A DNA stretch of 10,940 nt, from the NCBI GenBank assembly GCA_030042915.1, contig JASHYS010000213.1, forward strand, positions 1 to 10,940, in the 5' to 3' direction. The stretch comes from Acidobacteriaceae bacterium (GTDB lineage Bacteria; Acidobacteriota; Terriglobia; Terriglobales; Acidobacteriaceae). Positions 1 to 6,300 of this stretch are shown here, piece after piece. The notes under the pieces were generated by a model. That model did no database searches. It saw only the letters and a list, made by a program, of their open reading frames with translations, and was not told the DNA's origin. A program made the position numbers and the translations under genes. The number at the start of each line of letters is the position of its first letter. Position 1 is the first letter of the stretch.

Positions 1-517
1 CTGGCGTGGCGGAATCCGGTGCTGCGGAAGCGGCGGTTTGGCGCGGCGCAGGCTCCGTTCGCACACTGGATGTTCCGGCCAGCGGAGTAGGGAAGGGATC
101 GAGGCGGGTTTGTCCTCGAGCCGCCTGTTGCACAGCCTGTTCTGCGGCTTCAGCCTGGCGCGCGGCCAACTGTGCGGCCTGAGCCTGTTGCGCTGCATGC
201 TCAGCCGCTGCCTGCGCGGCCAGCTCGGCGTGGCGCGTTTCCTCTTCAACGCGAGCGGCTTCGGAAGGACTTTGCCCTTCTTCCAAAGGTTTGCCGATGG
301 GACGTTCATTCTTCATCCGCGGGGCAAGATCTTCAGGAGGTTCTGACTTCATGCGGGGCGCGAATTCCTCAATTGGTTCTGAGAGCTGGCGGGCGCGGCT
401 CTGCGCGCGGGACACCGAAAAGTCGCGGTACTTGGCGCCGTGCAGATTTGCCCACGAGTACAGCGCGGCCACATCTTCAGGCGTCTGATTCGGGTCGGGC
501 GCTTTGCGCTCGGTCAT
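1..517 (-). CDS. Hypothetical protein with Ala/Gln/Glu-rich helical segment, C-terminus cut by left edge
   Basis: The minus-strand frame opens at an ATG (515-517) and stays open to base 1, giving 172 visible residues. AGGGGA lies 5 nt upstream of the ATG (523-528), a good Shine-Dalgarno match that supports this start. Residues 1-45 form a non-repetitive block (MTERKAPDPNQTPEDVAALY, then SWANLHGAKYRDFS). Residues 50-71 hold a short imperfect tandem repeat, EEFAPRMKSE followed by EDLAPRMKNE. Residues 79-136 are strongly Ala/Gln/Glu-rich with scattered Arg/His, as expected for a long helix or coiled coil. Residues 137-172 turn Pro/Ser/Thr/Ala-rich like a flexible linker. No signal peptide or membrane segment is visible in this part, and a membrane or envelope domain could follow beyond the edge. 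I do not recognise a named family. My impression that similar N-termini occur in uncharacterised acidobacterial proteins is recall, not shown here. The frame is convincing because of its start signal and ordered composition; the function is unknown. Confidence 0.82.
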   Translation of the reverse strand, partial: MTERKAPDPNQTPEDVAALYSWANLHGAKYRDFSVSRAQSRARQLSEPIEEFAPRMKSEPPEDLAPRMKNERPIGKPLEEGQSPSEAARVEEETRHAELAAQAAAEHAAQQAQAAQLAARQAEAAEQAVQQAARGQTRLDPFPTPLAGTSSVRTEPAPRQTAASAAPDSATP

Positions 518-1099
518 AGTGGTCCCCTGCACCTTCCCTCATCGCGCGATGTTCTGTGCCGGCGAATTCCAATGGCGTTTCAGGAAATAGCGTGAAGTGT
601 ATGCCTAATTGCAAGGTCGTCGCTCCCAGTTGGTCCCAATCCGACGACGGAAGAACAGGTCGTTGGAGAGAGCCTCCCCAAGAAACAGAGAGCGTTTCTC
701 GGGCAGTCGCGCCGACTTTGCTGTATTCGCTTCGCCCTGCAGTCTTTCCTAAAACGCTATCAACGGCCGCTGCCGCGCCCCAAACGAGGTAATGCGCACC
801 CGGACGGCGGGTTCCCGCACAAGAAAATCGTAGTGGTCTGGCTTACTTCAGAACATAGCACTTCGAAGGTCGCGACGCTAACACTTTTCGGCCATAGAAA
901 AGCTTAGAAGCCTCCCATTTTCTTTATGATGCGCCACAATCCCCATTCGGTACTCTGTTTTTGGACGGAGCCGCAAGTACTGCCGTACCAGCGATCCTGG
1001 TTACTGAGCGTCATTTGGGAATCGCCGCGCCGTGCCGTGCCGTGCGAGGGCCTGACAGCGACGCCGGGCGCAATTCGCCCTTGACGATGCCTTTTTGGT
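518..1099. other. Gene-poor intergenic region between a leftward gene and the 3' end of another leftward gene
   Basis: I see no convincing gene in these 582 bases. They hold the upstream region of the left-edge gene and the downstream region of the oxidoreductase gene. No strong sigma-70 promoter is apparent for the left-edge gene; TTGCAA followed about 17-18 nt later by an AT-rich CTATTT on the minus strand is only weak. Small structures are present: GTCGTCG (616-622) with its complement CGACGAC (642-648); AGAAAC (681-686) with GTTTCT (694-699), extended by CCC/GGG; GGGCG (1066-1070) with CGCCC (1076-1080), which sits 20-34 nt past the oxidoreductase stop codon without a T-run; and CGTGC three times in tandem at 1031-1045. 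A 52-codon plus-strand frame at 926-1084 lacks a ribosome binding site and is not called. Confidence 0.6.
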
Positions 1100-2074
1100 T
1101 CAGTCGAGGGTGAAGACCACGCGCGGCTTTCCGGGCGCGTTCCAATGGCTCTCTACATCAGAGAGAGGAACGGTCCTGGTCGCGATTCGCAGGTTTGCCG
1201 GACCGACTGCTTTGAAGGTCTCGCGGGCGGCATTCAGCAGCGAAGGCAGCGGCACACTTTTGGCGCCGCTTCCCATCAGCACAATGGGGGATGAGCGCAA
1301 ACCGGCGCCGGGGAGATCGATGCTTTCCTCCCCGCTTGCGCCTCCAACGTGCACGAAGCGAACCGGAGTGGTGTCCTCGACTCCTTTGGCAATGGCAGCA
1401 ATGATGGTTCTGGCAGGCTGCCCCCACAGGTAATCGATCACCACGTCGATGCCTTTTCTGAACTCCTGTATCAGCGCTTCCTCGTGCCGTTTTGCTTTCA
1501 GAGGATGAAGCGCGCCCAGGGTGAACGGGAGAACAACATCTGCGCCCAGTGATTTGACTTCCTCAAGCTCAACTTCATTTCGCCCCGTCGCGATCACCTT
1601 CCCGGCTCCAAGATATTTGGCCACCTGCACCGCAATGCGGCCGGCCGTTCCTGTGGCACCGTTCACGAGCACGGTCTCGCCAGGCTGCAGATGTGCCCGT
1701 TCAATCAAAGACGCCCACGCGGACATCCCAGGATTGGCAATCGCAGCCGCGGTTACATAATCCAACCCATCGGGCAGAGGAATGCAATGGGTTGTATTGA
1801 CTAGCGCGCGTTCCGCAAGAGCTCCGAATGGAGTCTCAGGAAGGCCGAAGTAGACGCGCTTCCCGTCCTGGGTGAGGCCTGCGCCGTCAGTGCCAGCGAC
1901 GGCCGGGAATGCACCGTTGGAACTGTAGTGTGAACCGGATGCACGCGACTTGGTGAGGTGACTGAGGGCCGACGCCTTCACGTGAACGATGGTGAATCCA
2001 TCCCGGCCGATGGGTTCGGGGAAGTCCCCGTACACGGGACTGCTCTTGGGTGCTTTCACAATGGCTGCTTTCAT
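1100..2074 (-). CDS. Zinc-free MDR-family NAD(P)H:quinone oxidoreductase-like protein
   Basis: A 324-residue protein of the medium-chain dehydrogenase/reductase superfamily, probably a cytoplasmic NADPH-dependent reductase of quinones, enones or similar electrophiles; the substrate cannot be read from the sequence. Residues 1 to about 120 fit the GroES-like domain (MKAAIVKAP start, VAGTDGAG at 59-66, FGALAERALV at 83-92, AAAIANPGMSAW at 109-120). Residues 138-145, NGATGTAG, followed by RIAVQVAK, form the nucleotide-binding Rossmann turn typical of quinone-oxidoreductase members. The catalytic-zinc Cys/His pattern of alcohol dehydrogenases is absent, as expected for the zinc-free branch. Length fits the usual 320-340. 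The frame extends 14 codons upstream to 2116, but I chose the ATG at 2074 because MKAAIV is the standard family start and AGGAG lies upstream (2085-2089, 10 nt spacing). It is divergent from a TetR gene with a shared palindromic operator, so repression by that protein, relieved by a small molecule, is the likely control. Family is secure; exact reaction is inference. Confidence 0.95.
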   Translation of the reverse strand: MKAAIVKAPKSSPVYGDFPEPIGRDGFTIVHVKASALSHLTKSRASGSHYSSNGAFPAVAGTDGAGLTQDGKRVYFGLPETPFGALAERALVNTTHCIPLPDGLDYVTAAAIANPGMSAWASLIERAHLQPGETVLVNGATGTAGRIAVQVAKYLGAGKVIATGRNEVELEEVKSLGADVVLPFTLGALHPLKAKRHEEALIQEFRKGIDVVIDYLWGQPARTIIAAIAKGVEDTTPVRFVHVGGASGEESIDLPGAGLRSSPIVLMGSGAKSVPLPSLLNAARETFKAVGPANLRIATRTVPLSDVESHWNAPGKPRVVFTLD

Positions 2075-2136
2075 CGGGATTTTTCTCCTGGGGGCTTTTC
2101 GCCGAGCTGGCCGCATACGGCGTGCCCGGGTGTGAC

Positions 2137-2165
2137 TTGAACATCGTACAATAAAATTGTACAGT
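2137..2165 (+). promoter_or_regulatory. Candidate sigma-70 promoter for the TetR gene, inside the operator
   Basis: TTGAAC (2137-2142) as -35 and TACAGT (2160-2165) as -10 are separated by 17 nt, each matching four of six consensus positions. Transcription would begin near 2172, leaving a leader of about 32 nt before the ATG at 2204. Both hexamers lie in the operator dyad, so bound repressor would block this promoter, implying autorepression. Inference from hexamer matching only. Confidence 0.5.
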
Positions 2166-2171
2166 GTTCAA
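2137..2171. promoter_or_regulatory. Two-part palindromic operator between oxidoreductase and TetR genes
   Basis: The sequence directly shows a 35-bp dyad centred on base 2154. The outer arms TTGAACA (2137-2143) and TGTTCAA (2165-2171) are exact complements. The inner arms GTACAAT (2146-2152) and ATTGTAC (2156-2162) are exact complements too. Only two-base spacers (2144-2145 and 2163-2164) and a central AAA break symmetry. TetR-family dimers commonly bind such dyads in divergent intergenic regions, so this is very probably the operator of the neighbouring regulator. The double-dyad form could hold one dimer, or two cooperatively. Binding itself is inferred from position and symmetry. Confidence 0.85.
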
Positions 2172-2184
2172 TTATGAGACGCAA
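2143..2184 (-). promoter_or_regulatory. Candidate sigma-70 promoter(s) for the oxidoreductase gene, overlapping the operator
   Basis: Two overlapping options exist on the minus strand, each with a 17-nt spacer. One is TTGAAC (2171-2166) with TACGAT (2148-2143). The other is TTGCGT (2184-2179) with TACAAT (2161-2156), which has the better -10 at five of six positions. Either would start transcription upstream of the ATG at 2074 and is covered by the operator dyad, so one repressor could silence both divergent genes. The choice between the two cannot be made from sequence. Confidence 0.5.
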
Positions 2185-2203
2185 AGATTGATATGCTGGA
2201 TTC

Positions 2204-2854
2204 ATGAAAGTGAATCGGGAGATTCTGACCCGTGGCGCTCTTGAGCTTCTCAACCAGGTTGGCCTGGAGGAGCTTACCCTGCGGCGTCTCGGCGCGGCAT
2301 TGAAGGTCCGCGCCGGGGCAATGTACTGGCATTTCAAGAGCAAAGAAGAACTATTGAACGAGATGGCCACATCGCTTCTGGCTGACGCGGCTCCGGAGCT
2401 TCTGCCCGTGCGCAGGCAGTCTGATTGGAAGGTATGGGTGGCTGCGTTTGGAGAGGGTTTACGAAAGGCCCTGCTTGGCTATCGCGACGGGGCTCGCATG
2501 GTGACGGGCACGAAATTGACGAACACTGAATACATGAAGACGGCCGAAACGATAGGAACGCAATTGATCAAAGCTGGGTTCACTTTGCGGCAGAGCGTGG
2601 TTCTGCTCAGCACGGTCTATAACTACACGCTCAGCTTTGTGATTGAGGAGCAGGCCGTCTTTCCGCGCCCTGGAGAACGTTCACAACAATACAATCTCCA
2701 CAAACGCAGTGAGGCTCTCTCCTCTGAGGCACTTCCGCTCATGCGGCAGGCCGGACTGGTCCTTTTCGATCGATTCGACCGGCGGTATAAAGAAGGCCTT
2801 GCCCTCATCTTGCAAGGCGCCGCTTGCCAGCTTGAGGCTCGAAAGAAGGTTTAG
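2204..2854 (+). CDS. TetR/AcrR-family transcriptional regulator (TetR_C-type)
   Basis: A 216-residue protein with an N-terminal TetR helix-turn-helix. Residues 5-20 (REILTRGALELLNQVG) form the first helix, LTLRRLGAALKVRAGAMYWH (about 24-43) the helix-turn-helix, and YWHFKSKEEL (41-50) the family signature at the recognition helix and after it. The larger C-terminal part is all-helical in character and resembles the ligand-binding, dimer-forming domain of classical TetR proteins. It should bind DNA as a dimer and be released by a small ligand, which the sequence does not identify. The ATG at 2204 leaves a full-length family N-terminus; the ribosome site is weak (CTGGA, 2196-2200). It is divergent from the oxidoreductase gene across a 129-bp gap with a near-perfect operator, so local control of that gene and autorepression are the likely role. 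No truncation or missing motif seen. The tRNA-Lys gene follows 120 nt downstream on the same strand. Confidence 0.96.
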   Translation: MKVNREILTRGALELLNQVGLEELTLRRLGAALKVRAGAMYWHFKSKEELLNEMATSLLADAAPELLPVRRQSDWKVWVAAFGEGLRKALLGYRDGARMVTGTKLTNTEYMKTAETIGTQLIKAGFTLRQSVVLLSTVYNYTLSFVIEEQAVFPRPGERSQQYNLHKRSEALSSEALPLMRQAGLVLFDRFDRRYKEGLALILQGAACQLEARKKV

Positions 2855-2974
2855 GGCGTCCTTGCAGACCTGCAGCAGGATCAAGCTACTGCTCGACACA
2901 CCATTGTTCGTTGCCTCATGATGGCTGGGGTAAACTTAAAGAGTCGTTGTGAAAAAGCAAGTTTCTTAAGCTGT

Positions 2975-3050
2975 GAGCCCGTAGCTCAGTTGGTAGAGCA
3001 ACGCCCTTTTAAGGCGTGGGTCGTGCGTTCGATCCGCACCGGGCTCACCA
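2975..3050 (+). tRNA. tRNA-Lys (anticodon TTT), CCA encoded
   Basis: A complete 76-nt cloverleaf can be folded by hand. The acceptor arm GAGCCCG (2975-2981) pairs exactly with CGGGCTC before the discriminator A and encoded CCA. The D stem is GCTC/GAGC around AGTTGGTA. The anticodon stem ACGCC/GGCGT encloses CTTTTAA, giving anticodon TTT, which reads lysine AAA/AAG. The variable loop is GGGTC, and the T arm GTGCG/CGCAC encloses TTCGATC. All stems are perfect, so the gene should be functional. Upstream, TAAACT at 2931-2936 is a possible -10, but no well-spaced -35 accompanies it. No T-rich terminator follows; short hairpins lie just downstream (ATTCAA/TTGAAT at 3057-3077, GTGAG/CTCAC at 3078-3092). 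It is convergent with the giant gene that ends at 3344. Confidence 0.99.
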
Positions 3051-3187
3051 CTCAGAATTCAACTTCTTCATTTGAATGTGAGCGGGCCTCACTCGACCCA
3101 CGCAGAGGCCAGCCGCGCTGTGCGATGGACTGTCCCGACGGCGAGGGGACAGCGGTCTGGATTATTTCTTGAGATGCGGCTGACGCA

Positions 3188-3213
3188 CAGGCCCCGCCCG
3201 AAGACGGGGCCTG
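3188..3213 (-). terminator. UUCG-capped GC hairpin downstream of the giant gene, possible terminator
   Basis: Read on the minus strand, CAGGCCCCG pairs exactly with CGGGGCCTG. The eight bases between, TCTTCGGG, add a U-G and a C-G pair closing a UUCG tetraloop, so the RNA stem is about 11 bp with an unusually stable C(UUCG)G cap. It begins about 130 nt past the giant gene's stop codon. No U-run follows, so it is not a classic intrinsic terminator. It may instead be a transcript-end or 3'-protecting hairpin. The tetraloop forms only in minus-strand RNA, which ties it to the giant gene rather than the tRNA. Confidence 0.45.
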
Positions 3214-3227
3214 CTGATCTGAGGATC

Positions 3228-3336
3228 GCATTTTCAGAGATGGTGTCGACCGGAGCCAAGAAGTCGAGTCGACGCGACCAGCAGGGAGCGGCGACCTTTT
3301 ACAACGTTCGATAGACCACTGTTTCTCTGAAAATGC
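3228..3336. repeat. Perfect 13-bp inverted repeat pair spaced by 83 bp
   Basis: GCATTTTCAGAGA at 3228-3240 and its exact complement TCTCTGAAAATGC at 3324-3336 bound an 83-bp interior. The pair ends 7 bp short of the giant gene's stop codon. It could form a long-range stem in the 3' untranslated RNA, or be the ends of a very small non-coding mobile element. No clear target-site duplication directly abuts both ends, and no transposase is in the window, so the origin stays open. Confidence 0.7.
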
Positions 3337-3343
3337 CGTGAGG

Positions 3344-6300
3344 TCACTCCTGGACGATGGTGAGTTGCGGTGAGCTGCTGGTTGCGTCGAGGCAGACGGC
3401 ACGGCCTCTGGTGCTTGCGTTGGTGGCCTTGTCGACGCTGATGGCAGCGCAGTAGGAGACCGTCTGCGTTGTGCTGTTTTGGGTAAATTTGAAATCGAAG
3501 ATGCCCAATGTGCCGCTGGGATCGTAGGTTGTATCGGGAACGAAGGTGGCCGATCCGCCGGCGCACTGGCTGCCGCATAAGAATTCGTCCCAGTCGGCCC
3601 AGTTCTGTCCGCCGTCGTCCACAGTGTCTTTGGTCACCGACCCGCTGCTTGCTATGGAAGCGACGCCGGACTGCTGGTCTTTGGTGTAGTCTCCGTTCGT
3701 CACTGTGTTGAAGAAGTAGCTGGTAGCCAGGTCGCTGACGGCCCACGTGCCTGAGCTGGGCGCCGTCTGCGGCTCGATCCAACCGAGCTGGTCTTGGGCG
3801 GTCGTCCCGCCGCCATTGCCAACGTCGGCCATCAGCACCACGGCAGAGCTTGTGTTGTAAACATAGATGACATCCCCCGCGTCCCCGAAGGGCATGCGGC
3901 CGGTAGTGGAATTGGCTGTGTAGCTCCAGGTTCCACTTTGCGAAGCCTGGGTTCTGAACGTGCCCTCCTCATTCATGAGCATGGGTCCAACGGTGTATGC
4001 GCCGGAACTGGAGTTGATTGAGAGCGGCGACACCAGAGACTTGTAGCCGGTGAGGGTTGTTTCGAGCCCATCGGAATACATCACCATCGATCCGCTCAAG
4101 GGGTACGTCGCTGAAAGAGCCGCCGCATTTTGCGCCCGCGCCTGGCCGATAGCAAAGTTGGCGTTGCTCGTCGCGTTGTGCGAGTTGGCGCTCATGATAA
4201 CGGCCTCTCCGGCGGAGTTGTTGGTGATGTAGATGACGGTGGGGCTGGCTGTCTGACCTGAGGGTCCGGCAGAGAATGTCATCCGCCCGTAGGCGTCCGG
4301 CGTCGATGTCACCGTGCCCGAGCCGGTCATATCCCCGGTGTAGGCGCCCGCGTCCCCTATGTCCTGTACGAAGGAGAGCGTGGTGCCTCCATTTCCGTAC
4401 TGCAGTGAGCCCACGACGGTCTCGAGGTTTCCGCTGCCATCTTCGGCGTTGAGGCCGTAGACGTAACCGCCGCTTGGGGTGAGGGTGTTGAGCGCAGGAG
4501 AGGTGTTTTGCAGGTAGCAGTGACCGGTGCCTGTCGTGCCCGACGGGGAAGAGCCCGCGTCGTCCATCTCAGTAATAGCGAACTCAGTGAACTGGCCGCT
4601 GCTGTCGAGATTGCCGCCGGCCATGGCCAGGATCACCGGTTGCGAGCCTCCCACGTTTACGAGGAGGTAACCGCGATTGTCCGCGCCCACTGAGTACGTA
4701 CCGCTTAAGGTGCTGGTGGTCGAATAACCGCTCTCCGGGCCGTTGTGATCCCCTTCGCCGCCTGTAATAGCGCCGCTGCCGTTAACGGCGATGGCAAGGA
4801 TCCCGCCGCCGCGATAGCGCATGCTGCTGCCGACCGTGACGCCGCTGGGCCAGTACTCCTCGAGATAGCAGGCGTATTGGCCTTTCAGCTCGCTGTTGTT
4901 GGCGGCCACGGTCTCGGGTACCACCGGCAAAGTGAACGTTCCGGATGTGGTGTTCGAGTCGCTGTCGACCACTCTCACCGAAACCGTGGTCGAGCCCGAC
5001 GACGTGGGCGTTCCAACAATACTCGAGCTCGACTGTTCCAGCCCTGCCGGCAGGTTCGAGTAGGTGACGGTATAGGGGCTGACTCCGCCGCTGATATCGA
5101 GATTCGAGAACGTGTACGGCATGTTCACCATGCCCTGCGGCACGCTGTTGATGCTGAAGGCGAGCGAGGACAAGGGAGTGATCGCGATGGTGTAGGTAAC
5201 GGTCGCGGTGTCGCTGGTGTTGGTGGTGTCGATGACCTCGACGGTGAGTTGCAGACTGGACTCGGTCGAGACCGGCGTTCCGCCGAAGCTGAGCGTGTTG
5301 CCGCCGGAGTTCGTCGCCGTCAGGCCGTCGCCGTTGGCAATCGAGGTGGGCGTGTTGTTGGTCGGGATGGTTGTCCCGTTCACGACGAACTCGTAGTTGC
5401 CGCCGCCCGCGCCGCCCGACGCGTTGATGGCACCGCTGTAGGTTTCGCCCACCACTCCCGAGGGCAGAGGATTGCTGCTCGCGGCCGGCAGCGAGACAGG
5501 CGCTCCTGCCAGCACCGTAATGGTGTAGGTGACCGGGCCGGCGACGGTTCCGGTCGCGTCCTGTACGTAGAGCTCGAACGAGACGGGGCTGCCCGACGCT
5601 GTTTCTGTGGAGGGCGTGCCGCCAATGGTCAGCGTGGTGCCGTAGCCGTTGGTCACGCCCAGGCTGCCGTTACCGAGTGGATACGAATTGCAGCCAAAGC
5701 ACGTGTCGTTGACTCCATACTGGTACGGCTGCACGCCGCCGGTGGCCGTGATGCTGCCGCTATAAGCTACGCCCACAGTTGCCGAAGGCAAGCTCGATGG
5801 ATTGGCCGCAGGCAGCGCCAGTGGGCCGGACGGCGTGGTGGTGAAATCCATCTGCGCCTGCGCTTCATTTCCGTTGCTATCCATCGCATTCAGCGCCCAA
5901 CCATAGCTGCTTCCGCCACTCAGCGTAGAAGGTGAGGGTGTATTGGAGGAGTTGGTCGGATCGACGCCCCAGGCCAGCGGCGGCGTGATCTGCGAGCTGG
6001 TAAAGCCGTTGGCGTTGGAGTTGTTGGCGGGGATGCTCCAGATCTCGCCGTTGTTTTGGTTGTTACCGGTGCAGCAGACCCAGAACTCGTAGGTGTAATC
6101 GGCAGCGTTGGCCGGGTAGGTCCAGTTGAAGCCGGGTGTCTCGCTGACGTTGGAACCGGCCGGCGATGTGAGCGTCGCCACGTCGCTGGCGCCAACAATC
6201 GTGCTTGTGTTGTTCCAGCCGGTCACGGCTGCAGTCAGCGTAGCCGTGGTTTTGTTGCTGTAAGTCACCTGGAAGCTGTAGGTGTCACCAACCTTCGGAA

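Larger units (their letters stand above)
3051..3343. other. Convergent intergenic region with several inverted repeats
   Basis: These 293 bases separate the tRNA from the stop codon of the giant leftward gene and contain no credible gene. They hold two small hairpins right after the tRNA, a strong UUCG-capped hairpin (minus strand) at 3188-3213, a perfect 13-bp inverted repeat at 3228-3240/3324-3336, and, nested inside it, TGGTGTCGAC (3241-3250) facing GTCGAC (3268-3273) with ACCA (3277-3280). Such density of dyads fits a transcript end region shared by two convergent units. Confidence 0.6.

Noticed and set aside
556..792. 78-codon plus-strand frame in the gene-poor region
   Set aside because: No ribosome binding site or recognisable motif, and the composition looks random.
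1031..1045. CGTGC three times in tandem
   Set aside because: Too short and too GC-rich to be meaningful as a repeat locus.
926..1084. 52-codon plus-strand frame beginning with two ATG codons in the gene-poor region
   Set aside because: No ribosome binding site, no recognisable motif, and its length is unremarkable for GC-rich DNA.
2074..2116. Upstream ATG at 2116 as start of the oxidoreductase
   Set aside because: It would add 14 basic, non-family residues. The ATG at 2074 has an AGGAG upstream and gives the standard MKAAIV start.
2975..3050. tRNA-Lys as attachment site of an integrated element
   Set aside because: No integrase, no repeated tRNA 3' end and no phage or island genes are visible in the window.
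2918..3172. Plus-strand frame spanning the tRNA gene
   Set aside because: It overlaps the whole tRNA-Lys, and the peptide is the familiar chance translation of a tRNA (PVAQLVEQRP type).
4745..5935. Long open plus-strand frame (396 codons) opposite the giant gene
   Set aside because: It is antisense to clear, repeat-supported coding sequence; its translation is an Arg/Gly/Ala/Val mixture without motifs, as expected when GC-rich Ser/Thr/Gly codons are read in reverse.
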